64,000 nt of DNA from Arthrobacter sp. AFG7.2 (lineage in GTDB: Bacteria > Actinomycetota > Actinomycetes > Actinomycetales > Micrococcaceae): the NCBI RefSeq assembly GCF_002892835.1, contig NZ_PJMB01000003.1:186001-250000 (forward strand), read 5' to 3'. The notes below the pieces were generated by a model. That model made no database searches and was not told where the DNA came from. It saw only the letters and a program-made list of their open reading frames with translations. Of the stretch, positions 27,318-38,564 are shown piece by piece. Position numbers and translations under genes: made by a program. How positions within the stretch are numbered: position 1 is the first letter of the stretch; each line of letters opens with the position of its first letter.

Positions 27318-28256
27318 ATGTCATCGATGACTAAGCCTTCCACTGGGGCGGTGGTGACGAGCCCGGCAGCGGCCACAACGACAAAAACGCGCAAGAGCCG
27401 CCTCGATCCGCTCTACTACTTCTTCCTGTTCCCCGCGCTGGCGATTTTCACGCTCGCCGTCACGCTGCCCGCCGTGCTCGGATTCGTCTACAGCTTCACG
27501 AACTCCGTCGGCTTCGGCGAATTCGACTTCATAGGCATTCGAAACTTCATCGCTGTCTTCCAGGACGAAGGAGTCCTCAGCGCGTACAGCTTTACGCTCG
27601 CCTTTGCGCTCGTGACCGTTATCGTCGTCAACGCGCTGGCCTTCCTCCTGGCCCTGGGGCTCACATCCCGCGTCCGTTTCCGTGCCGCACTGCGCACGGT
27701 ATTCGTGATCCCCATGGTGATCTCGGGGATCGTCATCGCGTTCGTCTTCCAGTACCTGTTCTCGAACTCGCTGCCGCTCCTGGGCCAAAGCATGGGAATC
27801 GAACCGCTGGCGACGAGCATCCTCGCCAACCCCGACCTGGCGTGGCTGGCAATCGTCGTCGTCACCGCGTGGCAGTCCATTCCGAGTGCAATGCTGATCT
27901 ACATTGCAGGGCTCCTCACGGTTCCCGCAGAGGTCTACGAGGCAAGCTCCCTCGACGGAGCATCCCCCTGGCACAACCTGCGGCACATCACCCTGCCGCT
28001 CGTGGCCGGGTACGCAGTGATCAATATGGTCCTTGGCTTCAAGAACTACCTCAATGCCTACGACATCATCGTCGGCCTGACCGACGGCGGCCCCGGTGTC
28101 GCCACACGAAGCGTAGCGATGTCGATCTTCCGCGGCTTCGAAGGCGGAGACTACGCGTACCAGATGGCCAACGCCGTGATCTTCTTCCTCATCAGCATCG
28201 TCATCGCACTTATCCAGCTTCGCTTCACACGTGGCAAAGGAGGGATCGCGGCATGA
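27318..28256 (+). CDS. sugar ABC transporter permease (MalF-like)
   Basis: A 312-aa permease with six helices and the EAA loop VYEASSLDGASPWHNLRHITLP. The ATG at 27318 has AGGA six to seven bases upstream. It overlaps the next permease by 4 nt. No ATPase gene is present in the operon. Confidence 0.92.
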   Translation: MSSMTKPSTGAVVTSPAAATTTKTRKSRLDPLYYFFLFPALAIFTLAVTLPAVLGFVYSFTNSVGFGEFDFIGIRNFIAVFQDEGVLSAYSFTLAFALVTVIVVNALAFLLALGLTSRVRFRAALRTVFVIPMVISGIVIAFVFQYLFSNSLPLLGQSMGIEPLATSILANPDLAWLAIVVVTAWQSIPSAMLIYIAGLLTVPAEVYEASSLDGASPWHNLRHITLPLVAGYAVINMVLGFKNYLNAYDIIVGLTDGGPGVATRSVAMSIFRGFEGGDYAYQMANAVIFFLISIVIALIQLRFTRGKGGIAA

Positions 28257-29143
28257 GCAGCGCACCCGGCACTATCCAGGCAGGACCCGCGGCAGCAGGG
28301 AAGAACCATCGGGTCCGTGGCCACCAGGAGCGCAGCAACTGGCCCGCCACCATTGTCCTGCTCGTCTGCACGCTCAGCGTGCTCGTCCCGCTCTACGTCA
28401 CCGTCAGCATGGCGTTCAAAACCACCGGCCAGGCGGTTGACGGCAACGCCTTCTCGCTGCCCAGCCCCCTGACCTTCGACAGTTTCATCCAGGCATGGAC
28501 GCTGACAAACTTTCCCCGCGGCTTCGCGATCTCCGTGTTCGTGTCCGTGACCGCCGTGGCAGGGGAAATTATCGTGTCGGCACTGGCAGCGTACGCGATC
28601 GTCCGCAACTGGGACCGCCGCCTCTTCCGCTGGTCCTTCTTCTACCTGCTCGCGGCGATGTTCATCCCGTTCCCCGTGGTGGCGCTGCCGCAGATCCAGC
28701 TCACCGGCCTCGTGGGACTGGACAACCCGCTCGGCGTCGCGATCCTGCACATCGTGTTTGCGCTGGCATTCAACACGATGCTCTTTACCGCATTCCTGCG
28801 ATCCATCCCGCTGGAGCTGGAGGAAAGCATGCGCATCGACGGCGCCGGCACGTGGCAGGTGTTTTGGCGGCTCATCTTCCCCCTGCTGGGACCCATGAGC
28901 GCCACGGTCGGCATCTTTGCCTTCATCGCCTCCTGGAACGACTTCATGATGCCCTCACTCATCATCTCCGACCCGGAAATGCAGACAATCCCGGTACTGC
29001 AGAAGATCTTCCAGACACAGTTCAGCAACAGCTACAACGTGGCCTTCGCCTCCTACCTCATGGCCATGACGCCCGCGATCGTCGTCTACCTGTTCACCCA
29101 GCGCTGGGTCATGTCAGGCCTGACCCAGGGCGCCGTGAAGTGA
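28253..29143 (+). CDS. sugar ABC transporter permease (MalG-like)
   Basis: A 296-aa permease. The ATG at 28253 forms an ATGA overlap with the preceding stop, which fixes the start despite the frame being open much further upstream. It has six helices and the EAA motif LEESMRIDGAGTWQVFWRLIFP, and ends in the GAVK tail typical of this subfamily. It pairs with the permease at 27318. Confidence 0.92.
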   Translation: MSSAPGTIQAGPAAAGKNHRVRGHQERSNWPATIVLLVCTLSVLVPLYVTVSMAFKTTGQAVDGNAFSLPSPLTFDSFIQAWTLTNFPRGFAISVFVSVTAVAGEIIVSALAAYAIVRNWDRRLFRWSFFYLLAAMFIPFPVVALPQIQLTGLVGLDNPLGVAILHIVFALAFNTMLFTAFLRSIPLELEESMRIDGAGTWQVFWRLIFPLLGPMSATVGIFAFIASWNDFMMPSLIISDPEMQTIPVLQKIFQTQFSNSYNVAFASYLMAMTPAIVVYLFTQRWVMSGLTQGAVK

Positions 29144-29190
29144 CCCCGCCCGTGAAACCGACTCCAAAGAATAAAGTAAAGGAACCCGTC

Positions 29191-30909
29191 TTGCCCTCCA
29201 TCGCCACCCAGGCAACCAGCACCGAGCACCCGCAGATGGCCGACCCCACCTGGTGGCGCCAGGCCTCGGTCTACCAGATCTACCCCCGCAGCTTCTCTGA
29301 CTCCAACGGTGACGGCATCGGCGACATCAACGGCATCACCGCCAAGGTCCCGTACCTGAAAGAGCTTGGAATCGACGCGGTCTGGCTGAGCCCTTTCTAC
29401 CCTTCAGCCCTGGCCGACGGCGGCTATGACGTGGACGACTACCGCAACGTGGACCCGCGGCTCGGCACGCTGGAAGACTTCAACCGAATGGCTTCCGCCC
29501 TGCACGCCGCCGGCATCAAGCTGATCGTGGACATCGTGCCCAACCACTCCTCGGACCGGCACGAGTGGTTCCAGGAAGCCCTCGCCTCGCCCAAGGGTTC
29601 CCCGGCCCGCGACCGCTACATCTTCCGTGACGGACTCGGCGAAAACGGCGAACTGCCGCCGTCGGACTGGGACTCGGTGTTCGGCGGCCCGGCCTGGGAG
29701 CGGATTACCGAACCGGACGGAACCCCGGGGCAGTGGTACATGCACATCTTCGCCAAAGAACAGCCCGACTTTAACTGGGACAACCCCGAGGTCCGCGACG
29801 ACTTCCTGAAGACCCTGCGTTTCTGGTCCGACCGGGGAGTTGACGGCTTCCGCATTGACGTCGCCCATGCCCTGACCAAGAACCTCGAAGAGTCTCTGCC
29901 CACCAAGGCAGACCTCGAAGCCCAGGGCGAGGCGCTCTATCTTGCCGGTGCGCATCCGTACTGGGACCGGGACGAAGTCCACGAGATCTACGCCGAGTGG
30001 CGCAAAGTCTTCAACGAATACGACCCGCCGCGCACCGCCGTCGCCGAGGCCTGGGTCCACTCGGACCGCCGCGCCCGCTACGCCAGCCCGGAAGGCCTGG
30101 GCCAGGCGTTCAATTTCGACCTGCTGCAAGCCGACTTCGACGGCGCCCAGTTCCGGAAGATCATCACCAAGAACCTCGCCGAGGCCGAGGCTTCCGGCGC
30201 TTCCTCCACCTGGGTGTTTTCCAACCACGACGTCGTCCGGCACGCAACCCGCTACGGGCTCCCCGTGTCCGGGCCTTCGGCCGAGGGCGGGATTATGGCC
30301 GGCGAGGCCGGCAAGCAATGGCTGCTCGCCGGAGGCAAGCAGGAGGACGTCGACGTCGAACTCGGCCTCCGCCGCGCCCGCGCCGCGTCCCTGCTGATGT
30401 TCGCTCTCCCTGGCTCTGCGTACCTGTACCAGGGTGAGGAACTGGGCCTGCAGGAAGTCGGCAGCGAAATTCCTGACTCAGAACGGCAGGACCCGGCGTT
30501 CTTCCGCAACAAAGGCGTGGAAATCGGCCGTGACGGCTGTCGTGTCCCGTTGCCCTGGACAGCCTCGGGCAGCTCGTTCGGTTTCGGGACGGGCGACGCA
30601 CACTTGCCGCAGCCGGAGTGGTTTTCCGCTCACTCAGTAGAGGTGCAGGAAACGCAGGAGGACGCAACCCTGTCCCTCTACCGCCAGGCGCTGGCCCTGC
30701 GGTCTAAGCTGCAGACTGCCGAAACGCTGGAATGGCTGGACACCGGCCGGACCGACGTGGTGGCCTTCCGCCGCCCCAACGGCTGGACCTCCGTCACGAA
30801 CTTCGGTACGGAAGCCGTCGAACTTCCCGCCGGCACGGTACTGGTCTCCAGTGCGCCGCTCGAGGCAGATTCCCTGCCAGGAGCGACCACTGCCTGGCTT
30901 CAGGCTTAG
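29191..30909 (+). CDS. GH13 alpha-glucosidase
   Basis: A 572-aa cytoplasmic glycosidase. I place the start at the TTG at 29191, with AAAGGAA about six bases upstream. An internal ATG (MADPTWWRQ) is a shorter alternative, and the long frame upstream is inside the permease. GH13 regions: DAVWLSPFY, VDIVPNHSS, GFRIDVAHA (nucleophile Asp223), AVAEAW (Glu286) and FSNHD (Asp347). It hydrolyses the alpha-glucoside brought in by the adjacent importer, most likely short maltose-, trehalose- or sucrose-like sugars. Confidence 0.92.
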   Translation: MPSIATQATSTEHPQMADPTWWRQASVYQIYPRSFSDSNGDGIGDINGITAKVPYLKELGIDAVWLSPFYPSALADGGYDVDDYRNVDPRLGTLEDFNRMASALHAAGIKLIVDIVPNHSSDRHEWFQEALASPKGSPARDRYIFRDGLGENGELPPSDWDSVFGGPAWERITEPDGTPGQWYMHIFAKEQPDFNWDNPEVRDDFLKTLRFWSDRGVDGFRIDVAHALTKNLEESLPTKADLEAQGEALYLAGAHPYWDRDEVHEIYAEWRKVFNEYDPPRTAVAEAWVHSDRRARYASPEGLGQAFNFDLLQADFDGAQFRKIITKNLAEAEASGASSTWVFSNHDVVRHATRYGLPVSGPSAEGGIMAGEAGKQWLLAGGKQEDVDVELGLRRARAASLLMFALPGSAYLYQGEELGLQEVGSEIPDSERQDPAFFRNKGVEIGRDGCRVPLPWTASGSSFGFGTGDAHLPQPEWFSAHSVEVQETQEDATLSLYRQALALRSKLQTAETLEWLDTGRTDVVAFRRPNGWTSVTNFGTEAVELPAGTVLVSSAPLEADSLPGATTAWLQA

Positions 30910-30923
30910 CTGACCAACGCAAA

Positions 30924-30961
30924 GGAGATGCCCCCGGCGCTTGTGCGCCGGGGGCATCTCC
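30924..30961. terminator. perfect 17-bp bidirectional terminator hairpin
   Basis: GGAGATGCCCCCGGCGC (30924-30940), loop TTGT, and the exact complement at 30945-30961. It is shared by the convergent alpha-glucosidase and GlxA-type regulator genes. Confidence 0.9.
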
Positions 30962-30966
30962 GGCGT

Positions 30967-31917
30967 TCAGCCAGCCCGCGTATCAAACCGCCGCCGGTAC
31001 TCCGTGGGAGTCGTGGCAAACGCGGCGGCAAAGTTCTGCCGGAGGGTGACGGCGTTGCCAAAGCCGCAGTCGGTGGAGATCTGGTCTATCGACAGGTCTG
31101 TGGTCTCCAGCAGCCGCCGGGCAGCGTCCAGGCGCCGGGCACGGATCCAGGCGGCCGGCGTTGTGCCTGTTGCCGCCCGGAAGGACCGGACAAAAGTGCG
31201 CCGGCTCAGGTGTGCCTGCGCCGCGAGCAGGTCAATGGTCAGTGGTTCACCCAGGTGGCCCAGGGCCCACTCAAGCAGCCGGGAGATGGGATCGTCCGTG
31301 GAACGCTCCGGGACCGGCCGCTCAATGTATTGCGCCTGTCCGCCCTCCCGGTGCGGTGCGATGACAAGGCTGCGGGCTACCTGGTTCGCGGCCTCCGCTC
31401 CGAGCTTGGTGCGCACGAGGTGCAGGCAGGCGTCCAGGGCGGAAGCGGTACCGGCCGAGGTGAGCACGTCGCCGTGGTCGATGTAGAGCACGGACTGGTC
31501 CAGGGGGACATCGGGGTGCCGCGCAGCCAGCGAATCGAATGCCTGCCAGTGCGTCACGGCCCGCCGCCCGGCCAGCAATCCGGCGTCGGCAACGGGAATC
31601 GCACCCAGGCACAAACCCAGGATGGGCACCCCGCGCCCGTGCGCCCCTTGGAGCACCTGCCGCAGGGCATCGCCGGAGACGCGCCCGTCGTCGAACCATG
31701 ACGGCACCACCACAACGTCCGCCGCCTCCGCGGCCCCGGGCCCTTTGACCTCACCCAGCCGGTAGCCTTCAGCGGTTGTGATCTCCCCCTCCTGGTCAGA
31801 GAAAAGGGCTGTCTTCCAGTCCGCGAGCCCCTGGCGGGCCACCTCGTCAAAAACCATCTGCGGGACGGCAAGGTGAAACATTGTCGCGCCGTCGAAGGCG
31901 TAGACCGCGATCCTCAT
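30967..31917 (-). CDS. GlxA-family regulator (DJ-1/PfpI + AraC HTH)
   Basis: A 316-aa protein from the ATG at 31917, behind GGAAGGGG; the long upstream open frame belongs to the opposite-strand hydrolase region. The N-terminal ~180 residues form an amidotransferase-like PfpI fold with the nucleophile-elbow segment LGLCLGAIPVADAGLL. The C-terminal ~100 residues are a two-HTH AraC domain (FVRSFRAATGTTPAAWIRARR). It is divergent from the cysteine hydrolase and SMR pair, its probable targets. Confidence 0.93.
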   Translation of the reverse strand: MRIAVYAFDGATMFHLAVPQMVFDEVARQGLADWKTALFSDQEGEITTAEGYRLGEVKGPGAAEAADVVVVPSWFDDGRVSGDALRQVLQGAHGRGVPILGLCLGAIPVADAGLLAGRRAVTHWQAFDSLAARHPDVPLDQSVLYIDHGDVLTSAGTASALDACLHLVRTKLGAEAANQVARSLVIAPHREGGQAQYIERPVPERSTDDPISRLLEWALGHLGEPLTIDLLAAQAHLSRRTFVRSFRAATGTTPAAWIRARRLDAARRLLETTDLSIDQISTDCGFGNAVTLRQNFAAAFATTPTEYRRRFDTRAG

Positions 31918-32052
31918 CGTGACCCCTTCCGCTACATTGGCCCGAATCCATCGTACATCTGCCTTCGTGCCACTGTTGGGCAGGGCCCTGAACCGGAAGA
32001 CTGGAAGAGTAGCCAAAAAGGCACCACGAGAACCACCAGGGAGAACAACACT

Positions 32053-32691
32053 ATGAGCACCCCCCGCCGCGCCCTCATCCTTATCGACGTGCAGCAGCAG
32101 TACTTCAGCGGCCCGCTCGAAATCCAGTACCCGCCGCACCAGGAGTCCCTGCCCGCGATTGCCAAGGCAGTTGACGCCGCCACGTCCGCCGGCATTCCCA
32201 TTGCCGTCATCCAGCACTCGGCGGGCGAAGGCGCACCCGTCTTTGCACCCGGCACACCCGCCTTCGAGCTGCACCCCGAAATCGAACGCCGCAAAACCGG
32301 TGAATGGAAGTCCATCGTCAAGCAGTACGGCTCTGTCTACGCCGGTACGGACCTTGCTGACTGGCTGCGGAAGCACGACGTCGACACGGTCACCTTGGTG
32401 GGCTACATGACCAACAACTGCGTCCTCGCCTCCGCCGTGGAGGCAGAGTTCCTCGGCTTCACCACCGAAGTCCTCTCGGACGCCACCGGCGCCATCAACC
32501 TCGCCAACGAGGCAGGTTCCGCAGACGCGAAGACCGTACACACCACACTGCTCGCCCTGCTGAACTCGAACTGGGCAGCAGTAGCGAATACCGACGCCTG
32601 GACCAATGCCCTGACCGCGCAGCAGGCCCTGCAAGGCAGCGACCTCGGCAGCTCCGCCGTAGCTGGACTGGAACTGGCACCCCAGGCCTAG
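32053..32691 (+). CDS. isochorismatase-like cysteine hydrolase
   Basis: A 212-aa protein from the ATG at 32053. The catalytic triad of the superfamily can be read as Asp in ALILIDVQQQYF (residue ~12), Lys in the WKSIVK region, and Cys in GYMTNNCVLAS. Family members hydrolyse amide or vinyl-ether bonds (nicotinamidase, isochorismatase, N-carbamoyl compounds). It is the first gene after the divergent GlxA regulator and sits just before the paired SMR genes, so the substrate may be a small cation or amide related to the exporter's cargo. Confidence 0.9.
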   Translation: MSTPRRALILIDVQQQYFSGPLEIQYPPHQESLPAIAKAVDAATSAGIPIAVIQHSAGEGAPVFAPGTPAFELHPEIERRKTGEWKSIVKQYGSVYAGTDLADWLRKHDVDTVTLVGYMTNNCVLASAVEAEFLGFTTEVLSDATGAINLANEAGSADAKTVHTTLLALLNSNWAAVANTDAWTNALTAQQALQGSDLGSSAVAGLELAPQA

Positions 32692-32697
32692 CCAGCG

Positions 32698-32735
32698 CCC
32701 GGGCTTCCCCGCCGGTCCAACGCGGGAAGCCCGGG
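32698..32735 (+). terminator. GC hairpin between hydrolase and SMR pair
   Basis: CCCGGGCTTCCC(C)GC pairs with GCGGGAAGCCCGGG with one bulged C. There is no T-tract, so it may be a partial terminator or mRNA-processing element rather than a full stop. Confidence 0.55.
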
Positions 32736-32803
32736 AACACCAGCGGCACCCATGCCGTTGCATCAAGGGGACCAAGCCCCAACGGAAATCAAGGACTAAA
32801 TAC

Positions 32804-33160
32804 ATGAAGTGGATTCTTCTCGCCGGCGCCATCCTGAGCGCGGTGACAGCATCCCTCTCCTTGAAAGCGGCCCTTGATGATCCTGCTTTCTTCATCGTGG
32901 TGGTCCTCGGGTATTCCGCATCCTTCGCTTTCCTCGCCGGAGTCCTCCGCAAGGGCCTGGGCCTCGGAGTCGCCTACGGCATCTGGGCTGCACTGGGAGT
33001 GACGCTCACCGTGCTGCTGGCCGCCATCCTCTTTGGTGAGGCACTGACCCCGGTGATGATGATCGGCGTCGCCATGGTCATCGGCGGCGTGCTGTGCGTT
33101 GAACTCGGGTCACACTCCGAGCCAGCGAAAGAACCCGCCAAGGAATTGGTCAGCTCATGA
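32804..33160 (+). CDS. SMR-family exporter subunit lacking the essential Glu
   Basis: A 118-aa four-helix small multidrug resistance protein; AAGGACT precedes the ATG. Helix 1 reads WILLAGAILSAVTASLSLK. The membrane Glu that binds proton and substrate (EmrE Glu14) is Ala13 here, encoded by GCG at 32840-32842. The YGIWAALGV segment and helix 4 GxxMVIGGVLCVELG are normal. A ~15-residue Glu/Lys tail follows. It overlaps the second SMR gene by 4 nt, so the two form a hetero-oligomer. Confidence 0.93.
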   Translation: MKWILLAGAILSAVTASLSLKAALDDPAFFIVVVLGYSASFAFLAGVLRKGLGLGVAYGIWAALGVTLTVLLAAILFGEALTPVMMIGVAMVIGGVLCVELGSHSEPAKEPAKELVSS

Positions 33161-33477
33161 TGTGGCTGTTCCTGGCGGCGGCCATTCTCACTGAGGTGAC
33201 CGCCACCCTGCTGCTGCGTGTTGCCTCCACCGGAAAGCGGCGCTGGTACATACCTGTCGGCGTCGGGTACTTCCTGGCGTTCACCCTCCTCACCCTGACC
33301 CTGGAGCAGGGTATGAATCTCGGGGTTGCCTACGGCATCTGGGCTGCTGCCGGCGTCGCCCTGACCGCCCTGGCCAGCCGCGTCTTCTTCAAGGAAACCA
33401 TTACGCCCGTCATGTTGCTTGGGCTTGGCCTCATCATTGGCGGCGTCCTGCTGATCGAGCTGGGTGCAGCGCACTAG
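33157..33477 (+). CDS. SMR-family exporter subunit with Glu13
   Basis: A 106-aa partner of the preceding SMR protein. Helix 1 reads WLFLAAAILTEVTATLLLR with the conserved Glu13. The YGIWAAAGV motif in helix 3 and the final GLGLIIGGVLLIELG helix are typical. The 4-nt ATGA overlap shows obligatory co-translation. As the only subunit with the proton/substrate carboxylate, it must supply the coupling function of the pair. Confidence 0.93.
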   Translation: MMWLFLAAAILTEVTATLLLRVASTGKRRWYIPVGVGYFLAFTLLTLTLEQGMNLGVAYGIWAAAGVALTALASRVFFKETITPVMLLGLGLIIGGVLLIELGAAH

Positions 33478-33493
33478 GCAGCTATTTACCAAA

Positions 33494-33529
33494 AAAGGCT
33501 GTGCCCCGGGCATCCGGGGCACAGCCTTT
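33494..33529. terminator. intrinsic terminator after the SMR pair
   Basis: A perfect 16-bp stem, AAAGGCTGTGCCCCGG (33494-33509) with loop GCAT and its complement at 33514-33529. It starts in an A-run and ends in TTT, 16 bp after the SMR stop codon. Confidence 0.92.
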
Positions 33530-33625
33530 CGTCTCATGTCGGGGTTTAGCGAATTGCAGGGGCGTGCGGAGGTGCTCGGTGCCGTTGCACTGGCCCTGCG
33601 GACGGCCGTCCCCTCGCCACATTAG

Positions 33626-36130
<2,505 letters not shown>

Positions 36131-36156
36131 GCGCACTGTACCGAATGAGGCGTCCG

Positions 36157-36181
36157 GGCCGGCTGCGTTGTGCAGCCGGCC
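36157..36181 (+). terminator. katG terminator hairpin
   Basis: GGCCGGCTGC, loop GTTGT, GCAGCCGGCC: a perfect 10-bp stem, 26 bp after the katG stop. GC-rich and without a clear T-tract. Confidence 0.75.
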
Positions 36182-36318
36182 GGGAGCCGTTTGGTCTCCA
36201 CGTATGACCAAGAACCATAGGCGTGGGGCGTGGTCTGGCTTTCGTTGACACCGCCGATTCCCCAATTTAGGCTCCTGCCATTGCGGGCCAGAGGACACGG
36301 AGACGAGGGAACAAGGTT

Positions 36319-37305
36319 ATGAACCAGGACAGCGGGCAGTTGCGGGACCGGATGGGACATCTCGGCTTTGGAGGTACAGGTGTGGGCAACCTCTACCGTG
36401 CCATCTCGGACGAGCAGGCGGCCGCAACCATCGAAGCGGCCTGGACCGCCGGCATCCGCTACTTCGACACTGCCCCGCACTACGGCCTGGGCCTGTCCGA
36501 GCGGCGTATCGGCGACGCCCTCGCGGGCAAACGGCGGGAAGATTTTGTCCTTTCCACGAAAGTGGGCAGGGTCCTGGTCCCGTCGCCTGCAACCAGGGAC
36601 ACGAAGGATCCGGAGGGCTTTGACGTGCCGGCGGACCTGCGCCGCGAATGGGACCCGTCCGAGGCAGGAGTGCGGCGCAGCATCGAACAGTCCCTGGAAC
36701 GGCTGGGCCTCGAGTACATCGACATCGCCTACCTCCACGATCCCGACGTGTACAGCATGGAGGATGCCGTGAAGTCTGCCCTGCCCGCTTTGGAAAAAGT
36801 AAGGGCGGAAGGCCTGGTAAAGGCCATCGGCGTCGGCACCAACACCGCCGGCGCCGCCATGGAATGCGTCGAAGCAGCGGAGCTGAATTTCCTCATGCTG
36901 GCGGGCCGGTTCACCATGCTGGAACAACCGGGCTCGGACGGCCGCCCCGGCGCGGGGCTGCTGGACCGGTGTCTTGAGCTGGGTACGGGGGTGGTCAGCG
37001 TGGGCGTCTACAACTCAGGCATCCTCGCCAAGCCCGACCTGCCGGCAGATGCGCACTACAACTACTCGCAGGCCAGCGAAGAAATCCTGGACCGCGCGAG
37101 GCAGCTGGCAAGCATCTGCAAGGAGTACGACGTCGAGCTTCCCACCGCCGCCATCCAGTTCCCTTTCCGCCATCCAGCCGTCGCTAACGTCACCGTCGGA
37201 GCCAGCAGACCGGAGCAGATCCGTCAAAGTGCGGAGCGGATGGGCACAAAGGTCCCGGATGAGCTGTGGCAGGAACTGCAGAACCGTGAACTTATAGGGG
37301 CCTGA
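36319..37305 (+). CDS. aldo/keto reductase
   Basis: A 328-aa NADPH-dependent AKR barrel. The catalytic tetrad is visible: Asp and Tyr in YFDTAPHYGLGLSE, Lys in LSTKVGR, and His in IAYLHDPD. The insert between beta-3 and the rest, and the overall pattern, resemble the pyridoxal 4-dehydrogenase/L-fucose (D-threo-aldose) dehydrogenase branch. Transcribed alone between the broken katG and a convergent reductase gene. Substrate uncertain; sugar or pyridoxal oxidation is plausible. Confidence 0.9.
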   Translation: MNQDSGQLRDRMGHLGFGGTGVGNLYRAISDEQAAATIEAAWTAGIRYFDTAPHYGLGLSERRIGDALAGKRREDFVLSTKVGRVLVPSPATRDTKDPEGFDVPADLRREWDPSEAGVRRSIEQSLERLGLEYIDIAYLHDPDVYSMEDAVKSALPALEKVRAEGLVKAIGVGTNTAGAAMECVEAAELNFLMLAGRFTMLEQPGSDGRPGAGLLDRCLELGTGVVSVGVYNSGILAKPDLPADAHYNYSQASEEILDRARQLASICKEYDVELPTAAIQFPFRHPAVANVTVGASRPEQIRQSAERMGTKVPDELWQELQNRELIGA

Positions 37306-37348
37306 AGGTTCAACGGCCGGCAGCCCTCGCCCGCAGCGGCCGTCATGC

Positions 37349-38440
37349 TCAGGGAATGAGATTGTCCGCCCGGTACCGGTCAAAGAGCGCAATAAAGGCG
37401 TCCAGCGTCCGCCGGTGGCCGGTGAACCCTGCATCCCGGCTCTTACCCATGTCGGTGACAACCTCGATGTTCCGTCCCAGGTCACCGTCGGTGTGCCACC
37501 AGGACGCCAGGCGGTTCAAATCCGGCTCGGCGAGGTTGTGTCGTCCGGCGATGTCACGCCATTGTGCCTCCCGGCCTGCCATTGACTGCTCGAGCGGCCG
37601 GGGGTTTACTGCGAACCCCTCCCACTCCACGCCGAAGTAGGCCGCGAGCTTCGGCCACATCCAGCGCCAGCGGAACACGTCGCCGTTGACGATGTTGAAG
37701 GCTTCGTTCGCAGCCGCCGGGGTGGTGGAGGCCCACAGCATGTGCTCGGCGAGCAGGCCCGCATCCGTCATGTCGGTCAGTCCGTTCCACTGTGTTGCGG
37801 AGCCCGGAAAGACGAACGGCTCCCCGCTCTCCCTGCAGAGTGTGGCCTGGGTGGCGAGCGTGAGGCCCATGTTCATGGCGTTGCCGACGGCGTGCCCGAT
37901 CACCGTGTGTGCGCGGTGCACCGACCAGGTGAACCCCTGCTTCGCGGCTGCGGCCCAAAGTTCGTCCTCTTGGGCGTAGTAGAAGTTCCGCACGGGTAAG
38001 CGCGGCTCCTCCTCATGGAACGGGGTGTCCGGCATTTCCCCGGCTGCATACGCCTCGAAGGGTCCGAGGTAGTGCTTGAGGCCCGTCATCAGTGCAACGT
38101 GGGCTACGTCCTTGCCGCGGAGGGCTGCGAGGAGGTCCCGCAGCATTCCCGCATTGACGGTGATGTTTTCCTCCTCGGTGTCCTGCCGGGACCATGCCGT
38201 GAAAAAGACATGCGTAGGATTCTCCGGACCGAGCACGGCGGTCAACGATGCCGCCGAGGTCAGGTCCGCAGAGAGCCACCGGACCCCGGGACGTTCCGCG
38301 CCGGGGTTCCGTGACAGGGCAAGCACGGTCCACCCCTCACCGGCCAAAGTGTCGACGAGGGCGGACCCGCCGATGCCGGTTGCTCCCACTACAAGAGCTG
38401 TATGCCCGGTGCCCGCTGTTGTTCCTGCGTCAATCGTCAT
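37349..38440 (-). CDS. PRISE-like SDR oxidoreductase
   Basis: A 363-aa extended SDR from the ATG at 38440, with AAGGAG six bases upstream. The nucleotide-binding loop is VVGATGIGGSALV (residues ~15-28). The segments ALMTGLKHYLGPFEAY and NFYYAQEDEL match the progesterone 5-beta-reductase/iridoid synthase (PRISE) family, in which the Tyr of FYY is catalytic. Bacterial PRISE homologues reduce activated C=C bonds of enones. The natural substrate here is unknown. Confidence 0.88.
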   Translation of the reverse strand: MTIDAGTTAGTGHTALVVGATGIGGSALVDTLAGEGWTVLALSRNPGAERPGVRWLSADLTSAASLTAVLGPENPTHVFFTAWSRQDTEEENITVNAGMLRDLLAALRGKDVAHVALMTGLKHYLGPFEAYAAGEMPDTPFHEEEPRLPVRNFYYAQEDELWAAAAKQGFTWSVHRAHTVIGHAVGNAMNMGLTLATQATLCRESGEPFVFPGSATQWNGLTDMTDAGLLAEHMLWASTTPAAANEAFNIVNGDVFRWRWMWPKLAAYFGVEWEGFAVNPRPLEQSMAGREAQWRDIAGRHNLAEPDLNRLASWWHTDGDLGRNIEVVTDMGKSRDAGFTGHRRTLDAFIALFDRYRADNLIP

Positions 38441-38564
38441 GCTTCTCCTTCTCACGCCAAGCTGCATATATCCGCGCCCGGTCGAGCGCCACTTCCTCTA
38501 GCGACAAGCCGCCGCGCGAGGGAGATATTCCGCGCCCGCCGTCGTCGTTCCTGCCTTTGCGTGC

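Noticed and set aside
31918..32952. N-terminal 345-residue extension of the GlxA-type regulator
   Set aside because: It is antisense to the cysteine hydrolase gene and shows GC-rich shadow composition. The ATG at 31917 has a good ribosome site and begins the PfpI domain.
37500..37515. GGTTCAAATCC resembling a tRNA T-arm
   Set aside because: It lies inside the PRISE-like reductase gene and no cloverleaf can be built around it. No tRNA was found elsewhere.
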